Shown here piece after piece: positions 55,035 through 62,979 of a stretch of DNA of 64,000 nucleotides; the first letter of the stretch is position 1, and each line of letters begins with the position of its first letter. A model generated the notes under the pieces. That model had not been told where the DNA came from, did no database searches, and saw only the letters and a list, made by a program, of their open reading frames with translations. This stretch comes from Microbacterium sp. 3J1 (GTDB lineage: Bacteria; Actinomycetota; Actinomycetes; Actinomycetales; Microbacteriaceae): NCBI RefSeq assembly GCF_001049495.1, contig NZ_CDWI01000001.1, positions 62,001 to 126,000 on the forward strand, written 5' to 3'. The translations under genes were made by a program, and so were the position numbers.

Positions 55035-55763
55035 ATGAGCAACGACCTCCCCGAACTGCGGCGTCCTGATGGTTCCCCCCTGCGCATCCTCGCCGTCGAT
55101 GACGAGCAGATGCTCACGGATCTCCTCGCCATGGCGCTGCGGATGGAGGGGTGGGAGGTGCGAACGGCCTCGTCGGGCCTCGAAGCCCTCCAGGTGGCGC
55201 GGGAGTTCGAGCCCGACGCGCTCGTGCTCGACATCATGATGCCCGACCTCGACGGCATGGCCGTCCTGCGGCGGCTCCGCGAGTCGGGAAGCCTCGTCCC
55301 GGTGCTCTTCCTCACCGCGAAGGACGCCGTGGGCGATCGCGTCGCCGGTCTGACCGCAGGAGGGGACGACTACGTGACGAAGCCCTTCAGCCTCGAGGAG
55401 GTGATCGCCCGCCTGCGCGCGATCATCCGTCGCACCGGGCACGCCACGGCCGACGACGGCCAGTCGATCCTCCGGGTCGCCGACCTGACCCTCAACGAGG
55501 ACAGCCACGAGGTGATGCGCGACGGCACCGAGATCGAGCTGACCGCGACGGAGTTCGAGCTGCTCCGATACCTGATGCGCAACGAGCGCAGGGTCCTGTC
55601 GAAGGCGCAGATCCTCGACCGCGTGTGGAGCTACGACTTCGGCGGCAAGTCCTCGGTGGTCGAGTTGTACATCTCGTACCTGCGCAAGAAGATCGACGCC
55701 GGACGCGCTCCCCTGCTGCACACGGTCCGCGGCGTCGGATACATGATCAAGGCGCCTCAGTGA
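55035..55763 (+). CDS. OmpR/PhoP-family response regulator
   Basis: 242 residues. Receiver with AVDDEQ acidic pair, phosphoacceptor D66 in LVLDIMMPDLDG, and Lys in YVTKPFS. A winged-helix OmpR domain follows (LTATEFELLRYLMRN; RVLSKAQILDRVW; VVELYISYLRKKID; RGVGYMI). It overlaps the kinase gene by four bases. Divergent from the MacB-like exporter, a common antibiotic-sensing layout, so the exporter is its likely target; phased repeats upstream could be the binding site. Confidence 0.95.
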   Translation: MSNDLPELRRPDGSPLRILAVDDEQMLTDLLAMALRMEGWEVRTASSGLEALQVAREFEPDALVLDIMMPDLDGMAVLRRLRESGSLVPVLFLTAKDAVGDRVAGLTAGGDDYVTKPFSLEEVIARLRAIIRRTGHATADDGQSILRVADLTLNEDSHEVMRDGTEIELTATEFELLRYLMRNERRVLSKAQILDRVWSYDFGGKSSVVELYISYLRKKIDAGRAPLLHTVRGVGYMIKAPQ

Positions 55764-57256
55764 GCATGACGAAGATGCCGGGGAGGCCGATGAGCCTGCA
55801 GGCTCGGCTCATGACGGCCGTTATCGGCTTCGTCTCCCTCATCCTCGTGATCGTGGCGGTGATCACCAGCGCGACCCTCGGGGCGACCATGGAGCGTCAG
55901 CTCGAGGACAGCCTGAAGAACTACTCGAATCAGATCACGCGCTGGGTGGGCAGCTTCCCCGAGGAGCTCGCCAACGTCGACAACATCCTGGTCGGGCTCA
56001 AGCCGGTGCCCGGGCTCCTGCTGGCGGTGTCGAGCGTCGAGGGAGGGACGAGCGGTGTCGTCTTCAGCGACACCGCCGGTGACCTGGGAGGTTCGGAGAA
56101 GCTCAGCGCAAGCGAGCTCGATCGGATCAACGCCTCGCTCGCCGGGCGTCCGACCGGAACGGTCTCGATCGAGGACCACGGTTCGTACCTCCTCGTCGTC
56201 CAGAGCGCCCCCAACGGCGCGAACGTCGTGACCGGGCTCCCCCGCACCGAGATCCAGAACCAGCTCACGACCCTGCTGACCGTGATCGCACTGGCGACGA
56301 TCGGCGGGCTCATCCTCCTCGCGCTCACGACCGCGATCACCATCCGGGTGGGACTGAGGCCGCTGCGAGCGGTCGCCGCGACGGCCACTCGCGTCGCCGA
56401 CCAGCCGCTCGACCGCGGCGAGGTGGAGATCACGGAGCGTGTGCCCGCCTCGGAGGCCGACCCGCGCACCGAGACCGGGCTCGTCGGCGCCTCTCTCAAC
56501 AAGCTCCTGGACCATGTGAACACCTCGCTCGCGGCACGCCAGAAGAACGAGGAGCGGATGCGACGCTTCGTCGCCGATGCGAGCCATGAGCTGAGGACGC
56601 CGCTGTCGTCGATCCGCGGCTACTCGGAGCTCTCCCTGCGCGCGCTCAAGCAGCAGGGCGGAGCCGCCGCGATCGAGGGCACCACGACATCGCTCGAGCG
56701 CATCCAGGCTCAGTCGCTGCGCATGACCCGCCTGGTCGAGGACCTCCTGCTGCTCGCCCGTCTCGACGAGGGTCGCGAGCTCGTGTACGGCACCGTCGAC
56801 CTCGCGCAGCTCGCGGTGGAGAGCCTGACCGACGCACGGCCGACCGCGCCCGACCACCAGTGGAGCATCGAGGTGCCGGAGGAGTCGGTCGTCATCGTCG
56901 GCGACGCCGGCCGCATGCATCAGGTCGTCGCCAACCTGTTGGCGAACGCACGGACGCACACCCCCGCGGGCACGTCCATCACGCTCCGCGTCGGTCGCGA
57001 GGGCGACGAGGCCGTGATCCGCGTGCACGACGACGGACCCGGCATCGATCCGGAGGTGCGGGAAGAGCTGTTCGCCCGCTTCGCTCGCGGCGACAGCTCG
57101 CGAGCCCGACAGACCGGCGGGACGGGTCTGGGCCTCGCGATCGCGAAGGCGATCGTCGAAGGGCATGGCGGTCACATCACCGTGGCGAGCGAGCCCGGGG
57201 ACACGACCTTCACCGTGCGCATCCCGATGAATCCCGCCGCCGAGCCGGCCGCCTGA
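55760..57256 (+). CDS. Sensor histidine kinase (HisKA/HATPase, class I)
   Basis: 498 residues. Span 1 (about 17-40), an extracytoplasmic sensor of about 130 residues, span 2, a HAMP linker (LRPLRAVAATATRVADQPLD), HisKA with H276 in VADASHELRTPLSSIRGY, and a HATPase domain with N box (LLANARTHTP), G1 (HDDGPGID) and G2 (GGTGLGLAIAKAIV). Coupled to the regulator by GTGA overlap; ATG 55766 is an alternative start. The stimulus is unknown but probably at the envelope. Confidence 0.94.
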   Translation: MSMTKMPGRPMSLQARLMTAVIGFVSLILVIVAVITSATLGATMERQLEDSLKNYSNQITRWVGSFPEELANVDNILVGLKPVPGLLLAVSSVEGGTSGVVFSDTAGDLGGSEKLSASELDRINASLAGRPTGTVSIEDHGSYLLVVQSAPNGANVVTGLPRTEIQNQLTTLLTVIALATIGGLILLALTTAITIRVGLRPLRAVAATATRVADQPLDRGEVEITERVPASEADPRTETGLVGASLNKLLDHVNTSLAARQKNEERMRRFVADASHELRTPLSSIRGYSELSLRALKQQGGAAAIEGTTTSLERIQAQSLRMTRLVEDLLLLARLDEGRELVYGTVDLAQLAVESLTDARPTAPDHQWSIEVPEESVVIVGDAGRMHQVVANLLANARTHTPAGTSITLRVGREGDEAVIRVHDDGPGIDPEVREELFARFARGDSSRARQTGGTGLGLAIAKAIVEGHGGHITVASEPGDTTFTVRIPMNPAAEPAA

Positions 57257-57313
57257 CCGGCGGCTCTCAGTAGCCGGCGGCTCTCAGTATCCGGCGGCTC
57301 TCAGTAGCCGGCG
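57257..57313. repeat. 17-bp tandem repeat, 3.3 copies
   Basis: The unit CCGGCGGCTCTCAGTAG occurs at 57257-57273, again at 57274-57290 with a final T, again at 57291-57307, then CCGGCG. It fills the whole gap between the kinase stop and the convergent reductase gene and runs into that gene's last codons. Confidence 0.95.
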
Positions 57314-58875
57314 AACGCGTCGGTGGTGAGGGAGCGCGCCTTCTGCAGGGCGGGGGCGAGAGCGGCGATCAGTCGGGGCGGACCCGAGATGTACGCGTGG
57401 CGCGCACGCAGGTCGGGGACATGGTGCTCCAGCCCCTCGGCATCCAGCCGCGCACCCTGCGCCCAGCTCCAGTGCGCCGGGAGGCCGGCGGGCTCGTCAC
57501 GCGTGAAGACGACGACCCGCGCCCCGGTCTCGGTGAGCTCGTCGCGGAACGCGAGCTCCGTGCTGTCGGATGCCACGTACACGAGCACCACGTCCTGCTG
57601 CCTTCCCGTCGACTGCAGCTGACGGAGCTGGGACACGAACGGGGTCACGCCGATGCCCGCGGCCACCATGAGCACGGGCGCATCCGATCGCGGCAGCAGG
57701 AAGTCGCCCCAGGTGCCGGTCACGGCGAGCGTCGCGCCCGGTTCGGCCGCAGCCAGCGCACGCTTGTAGCTCGACGGATGCTTCTGATCGCCGTCCTTGT
57801 AGGCGATCCGCAGCGTCGGCAGGTCGGCGGGCGCCGAGACGATGCTGAACTCCCGTCGGGTCCCCCGTGCGTCCGGACGGCTGTGCGGAACGTCGAGCTC
57901 GAGGTACTGGCCCGGGAGGAATCGCACCCTGCCCTTCGCGTGGAACGTCAGCTCCTGGGCCGTGGGGGTGATGAATCGTCGGCGCTCCAGCACGAGACGC
58001 ACCGAGCCGCGGAGGGCGAAGGCGAAGGCCAGGAGGTTCCCGATCAGCAGGGCCCGCTCCTGCCCGAGGGTGAAGAGACCGCCGACCGCGATCGGCCAGC
58101 CCGCCAGCACACCCACGAGCGCCGCCACCGAGAACTGCTGCCAGCGACGAGGCGGCAGGGTCAGGGGCTCGGAGAGCATGAACGCCCCGAGGAAGAGGAA
58201 CGGCGACTGCAGCGCGGCGAACGAGAGCGCGGAACCGAGGTCGAACGCGATGTCGAACTCCTGCGCCTGGACGGCCTGTCGCAGCACGGCGACCCCGATC
58301 GCGATGACGAGGAAGACGAGCACGATCCGCACCTTCTCGGTGCGCCAGAGCACCGCGAGTCCGAGGACCACGACCGGGATGAAGAGCGAGGGGGTGCCCA
58401 CCCACCAGGACGACGACGTGCCGAGCCACTCGAATGCGCCGAAGGAGCCGAGGATCGACACCACCGCGGCACCGAACGCCGCAGGGTTGAGGATGTGGCG
58501 TCCGCGCCACGCGATCAGGTACTTCGACAGACTCGCCACCACCCCGGCGATGGCGAGACCGAGCAGCGCCGCCGGCTCGAGACCCGGGCGCAGCACGAAC
58601 AGCAGGATCAGGGCCGTCACGAGTGACGACTCGATGCGCCACGGCAGCCTGAGGATGCGCTGCGCGACGGCATCGACCCCGGAGATCACGACCGCGAGCA
58701 CCGCGAACGATGCGACGATCTCCGGCGGCGTCGGCGCCACGATGACGCCGAGGGCCGACAGCACGACGGCGATCAGCGCGAGAGCGAGGAGCGCGAAGAG
58801 CACGAGCCGGTACATCGAGATGCCGCCCAGCAGAGCGAGCACGCGCTGCCTCAGGGCGGTGATGGAGGTGATCAC
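57301..58875 (-). CDS. RnfD/NqrB-like membrane domain fused to FAD/NAD(P) reductase
   Basis: 524 residues from a GTG. The first ~285 residues are membrane spans with RnfD/NqrB marks (GRHILNPAAFGAAVVSI; FLFLGAFMLSEPLTLPP). The last ~235 are a ferredoxin-NADP reductase module: FAD site GQYLELDVP and RREFSIVSAP, NAD(P) site AAGIGVTPFVSQL, and an end resembling FNR (ISGPPRLIAAL). No obvious covalent-FMN threonine motif is seen in the membrane part. It would pass electrons from cytoplasmic NAD(P)H across the membrane. Third gene after the FMN-binding lipoprotein and ApbE. Its last codons lie in a 17-bp repeat. Confidence 0.85.
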   Translation of the reverse strand: MITSITALRQRVLALLGGISMYRLVLFALLALALIAVVLSALGVIVAPTPPEIVASFAVLAVVISGVDAVAQRILRLPWRIESSLVTALILLFVLRPGLEPAALLGLAIAGVVASLSKYLIAWRGRHILNPAAFGAAVVSILGSFGAFEWLGTSSSWWVGTPSLFIPVVVLGLAVLWRTEKVRIVLVFLVIAIGVAVLRQAVQAQEFDIAFDLGSALSFAALQSPFLFLGAFMLSEPLTLPPRRWQQFSVAALVGVLAGWPIAVGGLFTLGQERALLIGNLLAFAFALRGSVRLVLERRRFITPTAQELTFHAKGRVRFLPGQYLELDVPHSRPDARGTRREFSIVSAPADLPTLRIAYKDGDQKHPSSYKRALAAAEPGATLAVTGTWGDFLLPRSDAPVLMVAAGIGVTPFVSQLRQLQSTGRQQDVVLVYVASDSTELAFRDELTETGARVVVFTRDEPAGLPAHWSWAQGARLDAEGLEHHVPDLRARHAYISGPPRLIAALAPALQKARSLTTDAFAGY

Positions 58876-58902
58876 GGGTCTACTCTTCCCTACTTCTGAA
58901 CG

Positions 58903-59760
58903 CTAGCGGCGGGCGAGGAAGAGTTCGGCGGGGCAGCCCGGAGAGCGCTCGACACGCCCGTCGGTGGTCATGCGCACCCACTCGACCTCCCACGATGCGG
59001 CGAGCTCCGGCACGCCGTCGAAGAACAGCGCGGTGGCGACTGCATCCGCGCGCATCGCCTCGGGGGCGATGGCCCACGTCGCCGCCCAGGTGCGCACCGG
59101 CACTCCCGTCCGCGCGTCGAGGACGTGATGGAGGCCGTCTCCCCAGGCGCGACGGTTGACGGCCGATGCGCAGAGCGCGGCGTCCTGCAGCTCGACGACG
59201 CCGATCGCCTGGGAGGGATCGTACGGATGCTCGAGACCGACGCGCACGGCGCTGCCGCGCGCCCGCATGTCGCCCCCTGCGTCGACGACGACATCTCCCG
59301 GCACCGCGTCGAGAACCCCGGCGACGAGATCGACGAGACGGCCCTTGCCGAGTGCGCCGACGTCGAGGAGCGCCGGGGCGGATGCCGTCGCCTGCCCCTC
59401 CGTCCATCGCACGGTCGACGTCCACTCCGTCGGGGCCGCGGTCGGCCCGCCCGCGACGAGACTGTAGGCGGCGTCGTAGCCGAGGGCCTCGAGGCTGGCG
59501 CCGATCAGAGGATTCACGGCTCCGCTCGTGGCCGCCGAGAGTTCGCGGTACGCGTCGAGCATCGCCCCCGCATCCGAGGAACGGATCGTGCCGCCCTCGC
59601 GTGCGACGCGGGTGACCGCGGAGTCCGCGCGGAACCGCGACCACTCCCGGTCGAAGCGCTCGATCTCGGCGCCGACGAGACCGCGCTCATCGGCGCCGAG
59701 GTCGTGCGTCGTCTCGATCTCCCAGCGGGTTCCGATCGCATCGAAACGCCAGATCGCCAT
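58903..59760 (-). CDS. apbE: ApbE-type FAD:protein FMN transferase
   Basis: 285 residues. The ApbE motifs are present: an N-terminal RFDAIGTRWEIE, LLDVGALGKGRLVDLVAG, the metal-binding DAGGDMRARG, HHVLDARTGVPV, and ADAVATALFF. It moves FMN from FAD onto a Thr/Ser of a target protein, usually outside the membrane. No signal peptide is obvious here, so it may act in the cytoplasm before export, or use an unrecognised route. Its likely target is the FMN-binding lipoprotein encoded 18 bases upstream. Confidence 0.92.
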   Translation of the reverse strand: MAIWRFDAIGTRWEIETTHDLGADERGLVGAEIERFDREWSRFRADSAVTRVAREGGTIRSSDAGAMLDAYRELSAATSGAVNPLIGASLEALGYDAAYSLVAGGPTAAPTEWTSTVRWTEGQATASAPALLDVGALGKGRLVDLVAGVLDAVPGDVVVDAGGDMRARGSAVRVGLEHPYDPSQAIGVVELQDAALCASAVNRRAWGDGLHHVLDARTGVPVRTWAATWAIAPEAMRADAVATALFFDGVPELAASWEVEWVRMTTDGRVERSPGCPAELFLARR

Positions 59761-59778
59761 GATCGCGCCTCTCGCGCC

Positions 59779-60246
59779 TCAGGCGGCTGCCTGCTCCTTG
59801 ATGGACTCGACCGCCTCGTTGAATCCGCCGCTCGTGAGCGACGACCCCGCGACACGGCTGACCTCGATCTCGTCGAGCGACTTGCCCACGACCTCGTCGG
59901 AGATTCCGTCGATGAACTGGCCCTGGTACTGCTCCGACTCCCGCGCCTGCGGGTCGCCGGTCACCTCGACCTCGGACACGACGCCGTCGGCGAGGGTGAG
60001 CGTGACGGAGATCGTCTCGACGGTCTCGGGGGTCTGGTACGAGCCGTCGGCCGTGTACGTGCCGTCGGAGTACTCGCCGGCGGCACCGGAGTCGCTCGAC
60101 TCCGTGCTGGTGTCGGTACCCGTGTCGGTGGCCGTGTCGTTCTCGGCGTCTGCGGTGCCGGAGCAGCCCGCGAGGACGAGGAGTCCTGCGACGCCGGCGA
60201 GGGCTGCGCCCTTGCGGACAGAAGTCGGTGCAGTCGTGCGGATCAT
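59779..60246 (-). CDS. FMN-binding lipoprotein (FMN_bind domain), putative flavinylated electron carrier
   Basis: 155 residues. Signal peptide with lipobox LVLAGC (C28), an acidic Thr/Asp/Ser linker (about 30-58), then an FMN_bind-like domain: YSDGTYTADGSYQTPETVE, ISVTLTLADGVVSEVEVTG, GQFIDGISDEVVGKSLDEI. Near the end AGSSLTSGG (133-141) takes the place of the usual SGAT-type flavinylation motif, with S136 as candidate acceptor. ATG 60246 follows GGGAGGA. It would sit outside the membrane and accept electrons from the fused reductase. Confidence 0.82.
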   Translation of the reverse strand: MIRTTAPTSVRKGAALAGVAGLLVLAGCSGTADAENDTATDTGTDTSTESSDSGAAGEYSDGTYTADGSYQTPETVETISVTLTLADGVVSEVEVTGDPQARESEQYQGQFIDGISDEVVGKSLDEIEVSRVAGSSLTSGGFNEAVESIKEQAAA

Positions 60247-60282
60247 GATGGTCCTCCCGGCCGTGATCGTTGTGGTGTTTCG

Positions 60283-60288
60283 ACCGTA
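60283..60288 (-). promoter_or_regulatory. Possible -10 hexamer TACGGT of the flavin-module operon
   Basis: TACGGT on the minus strand, about 36 bases before the lipoprotein ATG; this leaves room for its strong ribosome site. No certain -35. Confidence 0.4.
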
Positions 60289-60340
60289 GGGACCGCGGCT
60301 ATGTGCGGGCTGTGCTGCGGGTAAGCGTGACCTAAGTCGG

Positions 60341-61375
60341 CTACGCGTCGCCGCCGAACATGCTCGTGACGGAGCCGTCCTCGAACACCTCGTGGATCGC
60401 ACGCGCCAGCAGCGGTGCGATGGGCAGGACCGTGAGCTTGTCCCAGCGGCGCGACTCGGTCAGCGGGATCGTGTCGGTGATGACGACCTCGTCGATCGAC
60501 GCGTCCTGCAGCCGCTCCGAGGCCGGGTCGCTGAAGATCGCGTGCGTCGCCGCGACGATGACTCGGTGCGCCCCGTTGGCCTTGAGCGCCTGCGCGGCCT
60601 TCACGATCGTGCCGCCGGTGTCGATCATGTCGTCGACGAGCAGGCAGGTGCGCCCCTCGACGGCACCGACGATCTCGTGCACGGAGACCTGGTTCGCGAC
60701 CTTCGGGTCACGGCGCTTGTGGATGATCGCGAGCGGCGCACCGAGGCTGTCGGACCATGTGTCGGCGACGCGCACACGGCCCATGTCGGGCGACACGACC
60801 GTGAGGATCTCACGATCCGCCGCGCTCAGCGTGCGCTGGAAGTGATCGAGCAGCACGGGCTTCGCGAAGAGGTGGTCGACGGGACCGTCGAAGAATCCCT
60901 GGATCTGCGCGGCGTGCAGGTCGACGCTCATGACGCGGTCTGCGCCTGCGGTCTTCAGCAGGTCGGCGACGAGGCGCGCGCTGATGGGCTCACGCCCGCG
61001 ACCCTTCTTGTCCTGACGCGAATAGGGATAGTACGGGGCGACCACGGTGATGCGCTTGGCCGAGGCGCGCTTGGCGGCGTCGATCATGATGAGCGTCTCC
61101 ATGAGCCACTCGTTGACCGGCTCTCCGAACGTCTGGATCAGGAAGAGGTCGCAGCCGCGGATGGAGACCTCGAAACGCGCGTAGATCTCGCCGGACGCGA
61201 AGGTCCGGTGCTCGGTGGGGACCACCTCGGTGCCCAGTGCGGTGGCGACGGCGGCGGTGAGCTCGGGGTGGGAGCGGCCTCCGGCGACGACGAGCCGCTT
61301 CTTCGTCTTGGCGACGAGACCGGGCGCGATGCCGTTGTCCCGATCCAGATCGACCGTCTTCTTCTTGCGCGCCAT
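60341..61375 (-). CDS. prsA: Ribose-phosphate pyrophosphokinase (PRPP synthetase)
   Basis: 344 residues, with an ~25-residue basic N-terminal extension. Motifs: RTFASGEIYARFEVSIRG, the PYYPYSRQDKKGRGREPIS ATP loop, DLHAAQIQGFFDGPVDHL and the PRPP loop LLVDDMIDTGGTI. It makes PRPP from ribose 5-phosphate and ATP for nucleotide, His and Trp synthesis. Nine bases after glmU, the same order as in mycobacteria. Confidence 0.96.
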   Translation of the reverse strand: MARKKKTVDLDRDNGIAPGLVAKTKKRLVVAGGRSHPELTAAVATALGTEVVPTEHRTFASGEIYARFEVSIRGCDLFLIQTFGEPVNEWLMETLIMIDAAKRASAKRITVVAPYYPYSRQDKKGRGREPISARLVADLLKTAGADRVMSVDLHAAQIQGFFDGPVDHLFAKPVLLDHFQRTLSAADREILTVVSPDMGRVRVADTWSDSLGAPLAIIHKRRDPKVANQVSVHEIVGAVEGRTCLLVDDMIDTGGTIVKAAQALKANGAHRVIVAATHAIFSDPASERLQDASIDEVVITDTIPLTESRRWDKLTVLPIAPLLARAIHEVFEDGSVTSMFGGDA

Positions 61376-61384
61376 TCAGTCCGC

Positions 61385-62815
61385 CTACTCCGCGTCTCGG
61401 GATCGGGCCGCAGCATCCGCCGCGCCCGTGCCTGCCCTGTTCTTCTCGACCCAGCCTTCGATGTTGCGCTGAGGCGCGACGCTCATCGAGAGGGCACCGG
61501 CCGGTACGTCCTTGCGGACGACGGCGCCGGCACCCGTCTTGGCGCCAGCACCCAGCCTAACGGGCGCGACGAGGGTCGTGTGCGAGCCGGTGTGGACCTC
61601 GTCCTCGACGATCGTGCGGTGCTTGTTCACGTCGTCGTAGTTGGCGGTGATGGTGCTCGCGCCGAGGTTCACACCGCGTCCGATGGTCGCATCGCCGACG
61701 TACGACAGATGCGGGACCTTGCTGCCCTCGCCGATCTCCGCGTTCTTCGTCTCGACGTAGGCGCCGATCTTGCCGCCCGCGCCGAGCACCGTGTTGGGGC
61801 GCAGGAACGAGAACGGGCCGACCGTGGCCTCGGCGCCGATGACGGCGAGCGTGGCATCCGTGCGCCGCACGATGGCGTCCTCCCCCACCTCGCAGTCCAC
61901 GAGGGTGGTGTCCGGGCCGATGATGGCGCCCTCGGCGATCTTCGTCGCCCCCAGGATCTGCGTGTGCGGCAGGATCGTGACGTCCGGGGCGAGCGTGGCG
62001 TCGTCGTCGATCCAGGTCGTCGCCGGATCGATCACCGTGACGCCCTCGCGCTGCCAGTGACGCACGATGCGCTCGTTGAGCAGGCGGCCCACGAGGGCGA
62101 GCTGCGCGCGGTCGTTGACCCCGTAGGTCACCGTGACGTCGGAGACGACGGATGCCGCCACGCGGTCGCCGTCGCGACGAAGCAGCCCGGGGACGTCGGT
62201 GAGGTACATCTCGCCCTGCGCGTTGTCGACGCCGATCTCGGGGAGGTACCTGCGCAGCGTGGAGGCACGGAACACGTACATCCCGGCGTTGATCTCGCGG
62301 ACGGCGGCCTCGTCGGCATCCGCGTCCTTCTGCTCCACGATGCGGTCGACGCCGCCCTCGCCGTCGCGGATGACCCTGCCGTAACCGCTGGGGTCGTCGA
62401 CGACGGCGGTCATGAGGGTCGCGGGGGCTCCCGAGGCTCGATGCTCCGCGAGGAACGCCGAGAGGGTGTCGGCATCGGCGAGCGGGCAGTCGCCGGAGAG
62501 CACCAGCACGTCGCCGTCGAACTCTGCCGGCAGCGCGTCGATCGCGACCTGCACGGCCCGCCCCGTCCCGGGGACGTCGTCCTGATCGACGAACACGGCG
62601 TCGGGGTAGTCCTCGCGCAGCGCATTCACGACCTGGTCGCGCTCATGGCGCACGACGACCTCGATGTGGTCGGCACCGAGCCGAGTGGCGGTGGTGAGGA
62701 CGTGCCCGACCAGCGGGCGGCCTCCGATCGGATGCAGCACCTTCGGCAGCCGCGAGCGCATGCGCGTCCCCTGCCCTGCGGCGAGGATGACGATGGCGAG
62801 AGTGTTCCCAGTCAT
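61385..62815 (-). CDS. glmU: GlmU, bifunctional UDP-GlcNAc pyrophosphorylase / GlcN-1-P acetyltransferase
   Basis: 476 residues. N-domain: AIVILAAGQGTRMRSRLPK, SGDCPLADADT and NAGMYVF. C-domain: a left-handed beta-helix of hexapeptide repeats (from about 255) with FSFLRPNTVLG, KNAEIGEGSKVPHLSYVGDA and ITANYDDVNKH. It makes UDP-GlcNAc for peptidoglycan. ATG 62815 gives the family N-terminus; no ribosome site exists because the codon starts one base after the tRNA-Gln 3' end. Confidence 0.95.
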   Translation of the reverse strand: MTGNTLAIVILAAGQGTRMRSRLPKVLHPIGGRPLVGHVLTTATRLGADHIEVVVRHERDQVVNALREDYPDAVFVDQDDVPGTGRAVQVAIDALPAEFDGDVLVLSGDCPLADADTLSAFLAEHRASGAPATLMTAVVDDPSGYGRVIRDGEGGVDRIVEQKDADADEAAVREINAGMYVFRASTLRRYLPEIGVDNAQGEMYLTDVPGLLRRDGDRVAASVVSDVTVTYGVNDRAQLALVGRLLNERIVRHWQREGVTVIDPATTWIDDDATLAPDVTILPHTQILGATKIAEGAIIGPDTTLVDCEVGEDAIVRRTDATLAVIGAEATVGPFSFLRPNTVLGAGGKIGAYVETKNAEIGEGSKVPHLSYVGDATIGRGVNLGASTITANYDDVNKHRTIVEDEVHTGSHTTLVAPVRLGAGAKTGAGAVVRKDVPAGALSMSVAPQRNIEGWVEKNRAGTGAADAAARSRDAE

Positions 62816-62816
62816 G

Positions 62817-62888
62817 CTCCGCCGCCAGGACTCGAACCTAGACCTCACAGCTCCAAAGGCTGTCGTGCTGCCATTACACCACGGCGGA
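62817..62888 (-). tRNA. tRNA-Gln (anticodon TTG)
   Basis: On the minus strand a 72-base cloverleaf runs TCCGCCG...CGGCGGA (7-bp acceptor), with anticodon stem ACAGC/GCTGT around the loop CTTTGGA (anticodon TTG) and a T arm with GGTTCGAGTCC. Discriminator G. The 3' CCA is not encoded (next bases are CAT, the A and T belonging to the glmU ATG). Confidence 0.95.
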
Positions 62889-62967
62889 CCGCGGCATCCG
62901 GGGACACCGCCTGTCAAGTCTGCCATGCCCGCATCGGTGCCGACGGCGATACGGTGGCGCGACCCGC

Positions 62968-62973
62968 GATAAT
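62968..62973 (+). promoter_or_regulatory. -10 hexamer GATAAT of the MarR gene
   Basis: GATAAT, six bases (GGACGG), then ATG 62980. This is the closest to a TATAAT consensus in the set of leaderless starts. Confidence 0.5.
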
Positions 62974-62979
62974 GGACGG

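Noticed and set aside
57301..60246. Complete Rnf or Na+-NQR complex
   Set aside because: Only one RnfD/NqrB-like unit, one FMN-binding protein and a flavin transferase are present; no RnfB, RnfC, A/E or NqrA/D/E/F genes.
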